Assembly (NCBI RefSeq): GCF_900142675.1
Contig: NZ_FRBS01000002.1
Span: 248,001 to 312,000 of the forward strand
Source of the DNA: Shouchella rhizosphaerae
GTDB lineage: Bacteria > Bacillota > Bacilli > Bacillales > Bacillaceae_D
Length of the DNA: 64,000 nucleotides
Reading direction: 5' to 3'
Under the pieces are notes generated by a model, which worked only from the letters and a program-made list of their open reading frames with translations, did no database searches and was not told the origin of the DNA. The translations under genes were made by a program, and so were the position numbers. Below, piece by piece: positions 55,329 through 63,513 of the stretch (its first letter is position 1; each line of letters opens with the position of its first letter).

Positions 55329-56627
55329 TTGGAAAAAATCATTGTCCGTGGCGGCAACAAGCTGCACGGCTCCGTGAAGGTAGAAGGCGCAAAAAATGCC
55401 GTTCTGCCTGTCATCGCAGCATCGATATTAGCTGAGCGTGGTGCAAGCATCATTGAAGAAGTGCCATCACTTACAGATGTATATACAATGAAGGAAGTAT
55501 TAGCGAATTTGAATGTGGGAGTCGAATATGAAAACGGCCGTTTTGCCGTTCGTGCAGACCGCCCACTAAAAACCGAAGCTCCGTTTGAATATGTGCGCAA
55601 AATGCGTGCCTCTTTCTTAGTGATGGGCCCGCTTTTGGCACGTGTAGGCCGTGCGAGAATCGCATTGCCAGGCGGTTGTGCCATCGGTTCACGTCCTATC
55701 GAACAGCATCTCAAAGGGTTTGAAGCGATGGGAGCAACGGTTGAAATCGGAAATGGCTTTATTGAAGCACGTATTGATGGAAAACTCCAAGGAACAAAAA
55801 TTTATTTGGATTTCCCAAGCGTGGGGGCAACAGAGAACATTATGATGGCTGCTGTTTTGGCAGAGGGAACAACCATCATTGAAAATGTCGCAGAAGAGCC
55901 GGAAATTGTCGATTTGGCCAATTACCTTAATGCCATGGGTGCAAAGGTTCGTGGTGCAGGGACCGGCGTTATTCGCATTGACGGCGTAGACGCTCTCCAA
56001 GGAGCCGTCCACTCCGTTATACCTGATCGGATTGAAGCAGGCACTTTTATGGTGGCGGCTGCTATTACAGGAGGCAATGTGTTTGTCGAGGGAGCAATTG
56101 CTGAGCACATGCGTCCCCTTGTTGCCAAAATGCGTGAAATGGGTGTCGATATTATTGAAGAAGAAGCAGGTCTGCGGGTAATCGGCCCTGAACAGCTTAA
56201 GGCTGTTGATATTAAAACGATGCCACATCCAGGTTTTCCAACAGACATGCAAGCGCAAATGATGGCGTTGCTTCTTCGGGCAGAAGGCACGAGTGTCGTT
56301 ACGGAAACTGTATTTGAGAACCGGTTTATGCATGTAGAGGAATTCCGTCGCATGAACGGAAACATTAAAATTGAAGGTCGCTCAGCAATTGTATCTGGAC
56401 CGACAAGTCTACAAGGCGCGGAAGTCGGAGCAACGGATTTAAGGGCTGGTGCAGCGCTTGTGCTTGCGGGACTTGTTGCTGACGGGTATACACGTGTAAC
56501 GGAATTAAAGCATTTGGATCGTGGATACGTCAATTTAACTGAGAAATTGAAAGCACTAGGCGCAGACATTGAGCGTGTGGAAGAGCATCAAGAAAATGAG
56601 TCCTTGGAAGCAGCTGAACTAATCTAA
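55329..56627 (+). CDS. murAA: UDP-N-acetylglucosamine 1-carboxyvinyltransferase (MurAA)
   Basis: This 432-residue paralogue of MurAB has the active Cys C117 in [15 protein letters not shown] and the [13 protein letters not shown]-terminal motif. The start is TTG after GGAGGG. In B. subtilis MurAA is the essential copy. It precedes spoIID, as in B. subtilis, but a terminator separates them. Confidence 0.95.
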
Positions 56628-56661
56628 ACTATTTCCGGGGAAATGGTCGAATATCGTCAAG

Positions 56662-56730
56662 AAAGATTGTTTGCCATTATGGAGTATGTCACATTTGCTG
56701 ACATACTGTCTATGGTCGACAATCTTTTTT
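56662..56730 (+). terminator. Compound terminator of murAA
   Basis: An outer AAAGATTGT/ACAATCTTT stem encloses an inner AGTATGTCA/TGACATACT stem; CCAT/ATGG bases between them can also pair. T residues follow. Confidence 0.85.
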
Positions 56731-56793
56731 GCATACATTTCTGGGGCAGACGTTCATAGACTATAGTGTTGGAACAAATAATGGAGGTCTGCC

Positions 56794-57834
56794 ATGAAAC
56801 GGATAATCCTATTTGCAGCAATGCTGATCGTCATTGTGCTAATCGTTCCCACTGTAATGGTTGCACTTGTAAAAGACGGCGAAGATTTAACCGAGTCAGC
56901 TTTTGGACTAGCCCCGATCGAGAAAAAACAAGAAGCAGGACAAACAGAAGTACGCTCTGAGCAAGTTGCAGCGAAAGACACCAATGGACCTGACATCGCC
57001 GTTTATCGCTCCAACGCTGAAGCGGTCGAACAAATCGCTTTGGAAGATTACGTAATGGGTGTGGTAGCGTCTGAAATGCCGGCTGACTATGAAGTGGAAG
57101 CTCTTAAGGCACAGGCGTTAGCCGCAAGGACATTTGCTGTCGCGCAAATGAAAAATGGCGACAAAAATGGGGATGTTCCACAAGGGGCGTTAGTAACAGA
57201 TACAGTTGCCCATCAAGTCTATCAAAGCAAAGATGAATTAAAAGAGAAATGGAAAGACTCGTTCGACTCAAACTGGGAGAAAGTCGAAACGGCAGTACGG
57301 GACACGAGCGGGGAAATTATGACGTATGATGGTGAACCAATTACTGCCTCCTTTTTTTCAACAAGCAATGGTTTTACCGAAAATGCCGAAGATTATTGGG
57401 AACAAGAAGTGCCTTACTTAAAAAGTGTACCAAGTCCATGGGATAAGCAATCTCCTCGTTTTGCTAATGAAACAGTCATTCCTATAAGTGAATTTGAAGC
57501 TGCTTTAGGGATCACACTCCAAAATGATGGTTCAATTGGCACGATTGAAGCGAGAACAGCAGGCGGACGAGTGGAGACGGTAACGTTTGAAAATAAAACA
57601 TTGTCAGGCCGAGAAGTCCGGGAAGCGCTTGAACTGGATTCATCTGATTTTTCATGGCATGTAAGCAATGGCCAAGTCGTCATACAAACGAAAGGTTGGG
57701 GACATGGCGTTGGTATGAGCCAATACGGAGCAAATGGGATGGCCCAAGAAGGAAAAACGTACAAAGACATTGTCCAATATTTCTATAAAGATGTCGAAAT
57801 TGAAAGCATGGACGAACTTGTCCCGACTAGCTAA
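56794..57834 (+). CDS. spoIID: Stage II sporulation protein D
   Basis: SpoIID is a membrane-anchored lytic transglycosylase that thins septal peptidoglycan and drives engulfment. The 346-residue product has an N-terminal anchor (about 3-23), EALKAQALAARTFA with the catalytic-region Glu, and the SpoIID signature GWGHGVGMSQYGA. ATGGAGG precedes the ATG. A possible sigma-E -10 (CATAGACT at 56755) is present, but the -35 is poor. Confidence 0.95.
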   Translation: MKRIILFAAMLIVIVLIVPTVMVALVKDGEDLTESAFGLAPIEKKQEAGQTEVRSEQVAAKDTNGPDIAVYRSNAEAVEQIALEDYVMGVVASEMPADYEVEALKAQALAARTFAVAQMKNGDKNGDVPQGALVTDTVAHQVYQSKDELKEKWKDSFDSNWEKVETAVRDTSGEIMTYDGEPITASFFSTSNGFTENAEDYWEQEVPYLKSVPSPWDKQSPRFANETVIPISEFEAALGITLQNDGSIGTIEARTAGGRVETVTFENKTLSGREVREALELDSSDFSWHVSNGQVVIQTKGWGHGVGMSQYGANGMAQEGKTYKDIVQYFYKDVEIESMDELVPTS

Positions 57835-57870
57835 ACATGCAAGCCGATTGCAACACGATTCATAGAGTAG

Positions 57871-57907
57871 AAGCCAGCAGCCTGTGAACAAGGGCTGCTG
57901 GCTTTTT
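57871..57907 (+). terminator. Terminator of spoIID
   Basis: AAGCCAGCAGCC and GGCTGCTGGCTT are 12-base arms with a T run. Confidence 0.92.
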
Positions 57908-57960
57908 CGGCAGCGGTGGTGTGGCGCGAATAGCTTTGGAAAAATTTTTTCCTTTGCCAT

Positions 57961-57989
57961 GTATATATTTCTAGCAAAGTGCTCAGAAT
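57961..57989 (+). promoter_or_regulatory. Probable sigma-F promoter of spoIIQ
   Basis: GTATA and GCTCAGAAT are separated by 15 bases, close to the sigma-F pattern. The spoIIQ start is 22 bases downstream. The second G of the -10 is not conserved. Confidence 0.5.
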
Positions 57990-58010
57990 GGTTGGCAGAG
58001 GTGATGAGAA

Positions 58011-58871
58011 ATGAAAGAAGAAAAAAATTCTTCTAAAAAAGTCGATATCCAAAGTTTTATGCGCAAACGTTGGGTTATGCCTGCTGCTTATTTGGTTGTT
58101 GGCGCCGGTCTCTTAAGTGCTGTTTTCTTTTTGCAAAATGGGGAGGATAGCGCAGATCCGGAAGAAATGCCAGTGCAAGAGCAGGAAAATCGGCAAGATG
58201 AGCCAACTGTTCCTGTTAATGTCGGTAATGAGACATTGCATATGCCTGTGGCGAACGAATCTGATTTTGAGCAAGTAGGGTTCTTCTACGATCCAGAAGC
58301 CGATGCACAAGAGCAAGAACAAGCGCTTGTATTTTATGACAATGTTTACCGCCAAAATAAAGGGATTGATTTAGCAAGCAAAGACCAAGAAACGTTCCCT
58401 GTTCAGGCGGCAATGAGTGGCACAGTGACGAAAGCGATGAAGGACTCTGTCCTCGGTTATGTAGTTGAAGTCGATCATGGCAACGGCATCACCACTCACT
58501 ACTCTAGTCTAGAAGGCATTGAAGCCGAACAAGGCGCAGAAATTAGCCAAGGCGATGTAATCGGAAACGCTGGAAGCAATGTGTATGATGAGGAAGCAGG
58601 CGTGCATGTTCACTTTGAAATCCGCAAAGACGGAGTGGCCATGAACCCTTACGATGCGTTTAACAAATCACTAGAAGACATCAATGATGCGTTTCCTTTA
58701 GGCGAAAAGGATAAGAAAGGCAAAGAGAACGAAGAGCCTGATGAAAATGACAAAGCCAAAGAAAACGAAAAGGATAAAGCCAAGGAAAACGAAAAAGACG
58801 GTGACTCTAAGAAAGATAAAGACGAGAACGACAAGCCGGCTGAAAATAAGCCAAATGAGATCGAAGAATAA
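58011..58871 (+). CDS. spoIIQ: Stage II sporulation protein Q
   Basis: SpoIIQ is made in the forespore and binds SpoIIIAH across the intermembrane space. The 286-residue product has one membrane segment (about 23-43) and an M23/LytM-like domain. The zinc motif is incomplete: the first His is replaced in NKGIDLAS, while VHVHFEI keeps the HxH. This matches the inactive SpoIIQ type. A Lys/Glu/Asp-rich tail of about 50 residues contains repeated KENEKDKA units. AGAGGTGA precedes the ATG. Confidence 0.92.
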   Translation: MKEEKNSSKKVDIQSFMRKRWVMPAAYLVVGAGLLSAVFFLQNGEDSADPEEMPVQEQENRQDEPTVPVNVGNETLHMPVANESDFEQVGFFYDPEADAQEQEQALVFYDNVYRQNKGIDLASKDQETFPVQAAMSGTVTKAMKDSVLGYVVEVDHGNGITTHYSSLEGIEAEQGAEISQGDVIGNAGSNVYDEEAGVHVHFEIRKDGVAMNPYDAFNKSLEDINDAFPLGEKDKKGKENEEPDENDKAKENEKDKAKENEKDGDSKKDKDENDKPAENKPNEIEE

Positions 58872-58877
58872 ACCTTT

Positions 58878-58902
58878 GAGCGCCTAAAAAGGTGCTCTTT
58901 TT
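58878..58902 (+). terminator. Terminator of spoIIQ
   Basis: GAGCGCCT and AGGTGCTC arms (one G-U pair) with a short A loop and five T. Confidence 0.85.
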
Positions 58903-58943
58903 GTTTACTGTTTTTATGCTCCTTGATGTGCAGGACTTTGTTC

Positions 58944-58972
58944 TTGAGAGGAAAGCCACTCCGTGCTAGACT
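58944..58972 (+). promoter_or_regulatory. Promoter of the guanidine exporter operon
   Basis: TTGAGA and TAGACT are 17 bases apart. The riboswitch begins about 15 bases downstream. Confidence 0.72.
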
Positions 58973-58987
58973 AGAGTAAAATGATCG

Positions 58988-59111
58988 CACAAATGCGCCT
59001 AGGGTTCCGCTTCATTTGTAAGGGCTGGTCCGAGAGGTGCACACGGCGTCTGCCGTGACACGGAGGGATAAAAGCCCGGGAGACATTCTATGAATAGCTC
59101 CTGGGCTTTTT
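58988..59111 (+). ncRNA. Guanidine-I (ykkC) riboswitch with terminator
   Basis: The first stem is ACAAATG/CATTTGT enclosing CTAGGGTTCCG. It is followed by GGTCCGAGAGG, CACACGGCGTC, GCCGTGACACGGAGGGATAA and AAAGCCCGGGAGA, the conserved parts of the ykkC aptamer. The expression platform is the AAGCCCGGGAG/CTCCTGGGCTT terminator ending in T (59071-59111). The genes controlled are the two small exporters downstream. Guanidine would permit readthrough. Confidence 0.93.
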
Positions 59112-59124
59112 GTGTGCGTAAGAA

Positions 59125-59484
59125 GTGGAGGAACAAATGAGTAAACACTGGATATTCATTGTGGTGGCCGCCTGTTTTGAGATCGGCTGGGTCATCGGGC
59201 TGAAACATGCTTCAACGATGATGGAATGGGGTTTAACCGTAGTGGCGATACTTGCAAGCTTTGTCCTGCTAATTGCCGCTACAGCAAGGTTGCCTGTTGC
59301 GACTGCCTATGCCGTTTTTGTCGGGCTAGGCACGGCAGGGACGGTTATTGCCGAAACTCTCCTGTTTGGTGAGCCATTCGAGCTAGTCAAGGCACTATTA
59401 ATCGGTTTGCTATTAACTGGCGTCATCGGCTTAAAACTGGTTACGCCAGGGGAGAAACCTAAATCGGAAAAAGGAGTAAGTTGA
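59125..59484 (+). CDS. ykkC: Guanidinium exporter subunit, SMR family (YkkC)
   Basis: The 119-residue protein has four membrane segments with the SMR proton/substrate Glu in CFEIGWVIGLKHA and the GLGTAGTVIAE motif. Paired SMR proteins of this type form heterodimers. A guanidine-I riboswitch lies directly upstream, which indicates guanidinium export. The ATG lies 14 bases after the riboswitch terminator. The second subunit starts two bases after its stop. Confidence 0.92.
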   Translation: MEEQMSKHWIFIVVAACFEIGWVIGLKHASTMMEWGLTVVAILASFVLLIAATARLPVATAYAVFVGLGTAGTVIAETLLFGEPFELVKALLIGLLLTGVIGLKLVTPGEKPKSEKGVS

Positions 59485-59485
59485 G

Positions 59486-59800
59486 ATGGCTTGGGTGTAT
59501 GTGATTGTGGCTGGTTTGTTAGAGATGTTTGGATTGGCGATGATGAACCGTTTTAAGATCGAAAAGACGCTGTTGCCATTGGGGTTGCTTGTCATTGGTT
59601 TTTCGGCAAGTTTCTTCCTTTTGTCACTCGCAATGGAAACATTGCCTATGGGCACAGTTTACGCTGTGTGGACGGGAATAGGGGCTTTTGGAGGAGCGGC
59701 CATTGGCATGTTTGTTTATGGCGAGCCGAAAACCGCTTCAAGGATTTTTTTCATTTTCCTAATATTAGGTTCGGTCATTGCTTTAAAAGCAGTTAGTTAA
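59486..59800 (+). CDS. ykkD: Guanidinium exporter subunit, SMR family (YkkD)
   Basis: The 104-residue partner protein has four membrane segments, the essential Glu in GLLEMFGLAMMN and VYAVWTGIGAFGG. GGAGTAAG before the ATG overlaps the end of ykkC. No terminator is seen between ykkD and spoIIID. Confidence 0.92.
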   Translation: MAWVYVIVAGLLEMFGLAMMNRFKIEKTLLPLGLLVIGFSASFFLLSLAMETLPMGTVYAVWTGIGAFGGAAIGMFVYGEPKTASRIFFIFLILGSVIALKAVS

Positions 59801-59924
59801 CCAAACGAACATGTAGCCTTGTTATCTTTTGTACACTTGATAAGCGTGAGCATGGAAATGAAAGGAAGTAGGCCAAAGAGTCAAGAAATGAAGCTTGACC
59901 TATGAAAAGATGGTATAACAAGGA

Positions 59925-59973
59925 CGCCTCCCTAATACACTTTACCAATCACCCATACAGAATTAGGGAGGCG
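59925..59973 (+). promoter_or_regulatory. Hairpin sequestering the spoIIID ribosome site
   Basis: CGCCTCCCTAAT (59925-59936) and ATTAGGGAGGCG (59962-59973) are perfect 12-base arms with a 25-base loop. The right arm contains the entire ribosome site GGGAGG. A sigma-E-like -10 (AATACACT at 59934-59941, with GTATAAC 14 bases before) lies so that transcripts from it would lack the left arm. Confidence 0.78.
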
Positions 59974-59979
59974 AGTCGT

Positions 59980-60267
59980 GTGCACGATTACATCAAAGAG
60001 CGAACTATCAAGATTGGCAAGTACATTGTTGAGACGAAAAAAACGGTGCGAACCATCGCAAAGGAATTTGGCGTCTCAAAAAGTACTGTACACAAGGATC
60101 TCACCGAACGTTTGCCGGAAATCAACCCAGAGCTTGCAAATGACGTAAAGGAGATACTTGAGTACCACAAGTCCATTCGCCACTTGCGGGGCGGTGAAGC
60201 GACAAAAGTCAAATACAAGAAGACAATTGAAGTGGGAGACCAGCCAATCGTAAAATCACGGCAATAA
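59980..60267 (+). CDS. spoIIID: Sporulation transcription regulator SpoIIID
   Basis: SpoIIID is a mother-cell DNA-binding protein acting with sigma-E. The 95-residue product is nearly identical to known SpoIIID through the helix-turn-helix (TVRTIAKEFGVSKSTVHKDL) and RHLRGGEATKVKYK. The start is GTG at 59980, eight bases after GGGAGG; an ATG 26 codons upstream in frame lies before the hairpin and has no ribosome site. The ykkCD operon lies upstream without a visible terminator. Confidence 0.95.
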   Translation: MHDYIKERTIKIGKYIVETKKTVRTIAKEFGVSKSTVHKDLTERLPEINPELANDVKEILEYHKSIRHLRGGEATKVKYKKTIEVGDQPIVKSRQ

Positions 60268-60437
60268 AATTTCGACAAATTCTTCTTTTCTCCTGTGTTT
60301 ATGGTACTATTTATACTAGGCATATGTGCGCGTTTCAATTAACCTATACGTTTGTTCGATACATACTTAAATTCATCTAGGCGCACAACTATTCGTTACT
60401 ATTTACACGTTAAGGAGAATAAGGAGGAAATCGATGT

Positions 60438-61442
60438 ATGTTTGGCCGTGATATTGGAATTGACTTAGGGACAGCGAATGTGCTTATTTATGTGAAAGGC
60501 AGTGGGATTGTATTAGATGAGCCTTCTGTCGTTGCTCTTGATACGACAACAAACCGCGTCCTTGCTGTTGGAGAAGAAGCGTTTCGCATGGTTGGACGGA
60601 CACCAGGAAACATTGTAGCCATTCGGCCGATGAAGGATGGCGTCATTGCAAACTTTGAGATGACAGAGTCAATGTTAAAGCACTTTATGGATAAAATTCA
60701 AGTAAAGGGTTTTCTTTCAAAGCCGCGGATTTTAATTTGTTGCCCTACGAATATTACGTCAGTTGAGCAAAAAGCGATTCGCCAAGCAGCGGAAAAGAGC
60801 GGCGGAAAGAATGTCTATTTGGAAGAGGAACCAAAAGTGGCGGCCATAGGAGCTGGGATGGATATTTTCCAACCGAGCGGCAATATGGTCGTCGATATAG
60901 GTGGCGGCACAACGGATGTAGCAGTGTTATCGATGGGTGATGTTGTCACCGCCTCTTCCATCAAGGTGGCAGGGGATCGTTTTGATTCTGACATTTTATC
61001 GTACATAAAAAAAGAATACAAACTGTTAATTGGAGAGCGAACATCCGAAGAAATAAAAAAGCAAGTGGCTACTGTTTTTCCTGGTGCACGTTCAGAGGAA
61101 ATGGATATCAGAGGTCGCGATATGATAAGTGGCTTGCCGCGTAACATCACCATTTCGACGAAAGAAATTGAAAAAGCACTAGTCGAGTCCGTTGAATACA
61201 TTGTCCAAGCAGCTAAGCAAGTATTGGAAAAAACACCTCCTGAGTTGTCTGCCGATATTATTGATAAGGGCGTAATGTTAACAGGGGGCGGAGCGCTGTT
61301 GCATGGGATGGATACGTTGCTGGCAGAAGAGTTAAAGATCCCTGTATTAATTGCAGAGGAGCCAATGCATTGCGTGGCTAGGGGAACAGGCATTATTTTA
61401 GAAAACTTGGACAAGATGTCCAGTAAAAAAGTTCAGTTGTAA
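60438..61442 (+). CDS. mbl: MreB-like cytoskeletal protein Mbl
   Basis: The 334-residue actin homologue guides lateral wall synthesis. DLGTANVLIYVKG is phosphate loop 1, VVDIGGGTTDVAV phosphate loop 2, and GGGALLHGMD the adenosine motif. The protein is closer to Mbl than MreB by the DEPSVVALD and RGRDMISGLPR parts and by position after spoIIID. AGGAGG precedes the ATG. The leader has TGTGCGC/GCGCACA arms (about 60325-60388). Confidence 0.95.
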   Translation: MFGRDIGIDLGTANVLIYVKGSGIVLDEPSVVALDTTTNRVLAVGEEAFRMVGRTPGNIVAIRPMKDGVIANFEMTESMLKHFMDKIQVKGFLSKPRILICCPTNITSVEQKAIRQAAEKSGGKNVYLEEEPKVAAIGAGMDIFQPSGNMVVDIGGGTTDVAVLSMGDVVTASSIKVAGDRFDSDILSYIKKEYKLLIGERTSEEIKKQVATVFPGARSEEMDIRGRDMISGLPRNITISTKEIEKALVESVEYIVQAAKQVLEKTPPELSADIIDKGVMLTGGGALLHGMDTLLAEELKIPVLIAEEPMHCVARGTGIILENLDKMSSKKVQL

Positions 61443-61454
61443 AGGAGGAACGGG

Positions 61455-62252
61455 ATGTTAAAAGGGCTATATACAGCAACAAGTGGAATGCTTGCTGCCC
61501 AATACCACCAAGATATGCTAGCCAATAATTTAGCCAACGCCCAAACGCCTGGCTATAAAGCAGAGCAATCGGTTTCCAGGGCCTTTCCGACGTTTTTAAT
61601 GGAAGCGCAAAGTGTTTCTAAGGCAGGCACTGTGCAAAAACAAGGGCTTGGCAGTTTAGCAACAGCCGTTTATTTGCAGGAGCAACAAACGAATGCCCGG
61701 CAAGGCGATATTCAAGAAACAGGCAATACGACTGATTTAGCGCTTCTCCAAACGGGACTTGAGGAGAATAACGCTGTCTTTTTTGCTGTGATGACGGAAA
61801 ATGGTATACGGTATACACGCAATGGCGACTTGCAAGTGGATAGCCAAGGGCGGCTAGCAACTGCAGGGGGGCATTTGCTCCAAAGCACAGAAGGCGGGCC
61901 GATTCAAGTCGACTCAGAGGCTTTCTCAGTCGATGAAAGTGGAGCTGTTGTCGTGGCTGGCGAAAACCGGGGTACAATAGAAATCGTATTAGCTGACGAC
62001 ACCAATGAGTTGGAACGGGAAGGCGATGGCTTGTATATGCTGGAAAATGGAGAGTTGCCAAGCGCCCACGGCAATCCAGACATTGATTTTTCGATTCGCC
62101 AGGCAGCGATTGAACGCAGCAACGTTGACACAGCAGCATCCATGAATGCTATGCTCAGTGCTTACCGATTATTTGAAGCGAACCAAAAAGTGGTGCAGGC
62201 ATATGACCAAAGTATGGACAAAGCAGTTAATGAGGTAGGACGTTTAACATAG
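61455..62252 (+). CDS. flhO: Flagellar rod protein FlhO
   Basis: The 265-residue protein is of the FlgG/FlgF rod family. The N-terminal signature is YTATSGMLAAQYHQDMLANN with ANAQTPGYKAE after it, and the C-terminal region contains NQKVVQAYDQSM. It would form part of the flagellar distal rod. GGAGGAA precedes the ATG. The gene lies 12 bases after mbl and is followed by flhP. Confidence 0.92.
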   Translation: MLKGLYTATSGMLAAQYHQDMLANNLANAQTPGYKAEQSVSRAFPTFLMEAQSVSKAGTVQKQGLGSLATAVYLQEQQTNARQGDIQETGNTTDLALLQTGLEENNAVFFAVMTENGIRYTRNGDLQVDSQGRLATAGGHLLQSTEGGPIQVDSEAFSVDESGAVVVAGENRGTIEIVLADDTNELEREGDGLYMLENGELPSAHGNPDIDFSIRQAAIERSNVDTAASMNAMLSAYRLFEANQKVVQAYDQSMDKAVNEVGRLT

Positions 62253-62265
62253 GGGAGGACGATCA

Positions 62266-63054
62266 ATGAGTATTGGGCATACAGCCGCAGCTACGCTTTC
62301 ACAGCTGCAAGCAAAGATTGACACGATTTCGAACAATATGGCCAATGCGGAAACAACGGGCTTTAAACGGCGGTCTGCTTCGTTTGCGGATGTTTTGACT
62401 TCAGAGTATTTGAACCAACCAAATGAAAACAGACAGACGCCCCATGGCTTGCGAGTCGGCACAGGCGCGAAGTTAGCACAAACGCAAATTCAGTTAGAAC
62501 AAGGTACGTTACGTGAAACAGGACGCGGGCTCGATTTTGCCTTGACCGAAGCGGATCTCTTCTATAACATTGAGACCGTAGCAGGTACGAGGCTTACGCG
62601 TGATGGCACGTTTTACTTTTCTCCACAGGCAGTAGGCAACGGGTTGGAACTCGTAACGAGCGACGGCAACCGTGTGCTTGACAGCGATGGAGAAGCAATT
62701 GTCATGCCAGGGGATACGGTTTCCTTGGAATGGAGGGACGGCAATTTGTTTGCTCAACTGCGTAACGGAGGCGAACAGCAAGTTGGTTCTTTTGCGCTAA
62801 CACGTGTGTTGCGACCGCAAACACTTGAATCTGGAGGCAACAATTTGTATGTTCTTCCAGAGCTTCCAGGCGTTTCAGAAGAAGTGGTGGCCGCAGACGA
62901 GCATATGAAACAAAACATGCTCGAACAAGCCAATGTCGATTTAGGCTTGGAAATGGCTGAATTGATGGAGACGCAGCGCCTATTGCAATTTCAAGCGAGG
63001 GCTTACTCGTTTGCAGATGATATGGCTGGTCTAGCGAACAACATTCGCCGTTAA
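62266..63054 (+). CDS. flhP: Flagellar rod protein FlhP
   Basis: The 262-residue rod-family protein has IDTISNNMANAETTGFKRR near the N-terminus and a C-terminal helix with MAELMETQRLLQFQARAY. GGGGAGGA precedes the ATG. It forms an operon with flhO, 13 bases apart. B. subtilis has the same mbl-flhO-flhP order. Confidence 0.92.
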   Translation: MSIGHTAAATLSQLQAKIDTISNNMANAETTGFKRRSASFADVLTSEYLNQPNENRQTPHGLRVGTGAKLAQTQIQLEQGTLRETGRGLDFALTEADLFYNIETVAGTRLTRDGTFYFSPQAVGNGLELVTSDGNRVLDSDGEAIVMPGDTVSLEWRDGNLFAQLRNGGEQQVGSFALTRVLRPQTLESGGNNLYVLPELPGVSEEVVAADEHMKQNMLEQANVDLGLEMAELMETQRLLQFQARAYSFADDMAGLANNIRR

Positions 63055-63075
63055 TGGAGTGAGGAGGTGGCGTGC

Positions 63076-63438
63076 TTGGCTCAAGACGGACAAACCAAAA
63101 AAGCAGATGAGCCTTTGCAACAAGGCGAGGAACCATACGATGTTGAAACAGAGCAGGCAGCTGGACGCCTTGATGTGTCGCCGAATGCCACCCCTGATAA
63201 AACAGACGACCCGATGGAAGAGCGAGAAGAAAGGCACGCCGCTGATCTCTATAAACGTGAACGGATTCGCCTGTTCCCTATTTGGCTGCGCCTGATTGTC
63301 GTGATGGTGCTGGCAGGTGCATGTTTGCTTTGTGGGCTTGTCATTGGTTTTGGCGTCATAGGCGAAGGGGAGAATATGTGGGATGTCCTCGATCCCGACC
63401 TTTGGTACCGCATCATCGATAATATTCAAGGAGACTGA
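63076..63438 (+). CDS. EpuA-like membrane protein (RNAP beta-associated family)
   Basis: The 120-residue protein has an acidic, disordered N-terminal half (1-65) and a C-terminal part with RIRLFPIWLRLIVVMVL (one membrane segment), GFGVIGEG and DLWYRIIDNI, the EpuA pattern (annotated as RNA polymerase subunit beta in databases by historical error). I place the start at TTG 63076, eight bases after GAGGAGG; the GTG at 63067 overlaps the ribosome site. Function uncertain. Confidence 0.75.
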   Translation: MAQDGQTKKADEPLQQGEEPYDVETEQAAGRLDVSPNATPDKTDDPMEEREERHAADLYKRERIRLFPIWLRLIVVMVLAGACLLCGLVIGFGVIGEGENMWDVLDPDLWYRIIDNIQGD

Positions 63439-63460
63439 GAAAAACGCAGTCTTCTTTTTT
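63432..63460 (+). terminator. Terminator of the EpuA-like gene
   Basis: AGACTG and CAGTCT arms followed by TCTTTTTT. The left arm overlaps the gene end. Confidence 0.72.
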
Positions 63461-63513
63461 GTATGAATACGACCCTCCTTCGCATACTAACAGAAAAAGA
63501 AGGGGGTGTCCGT

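Noticed and set aside
55689-56569. Two open frames of more than 200 codons on the minus strand opposite murAA
   Set aside because: They are antisense to a well-supported gene, lack ribosome sites and have no recognisable protein features.
59902-59979. Upstream in-frame extension of spoIIID from an ATG at 59902
   Set aside because: No ribosome site there, the sequence does not resemble SpoIIID, and known SpoIIID proteins start at the HDYIKERTIK segment.
60815-61414. A 199-codon minus-strand open frame opposite mbl
   Set aside because: Composition (Ser-, Ile- and Thr-rich) reflects antisense codons of mbl; no start signal.
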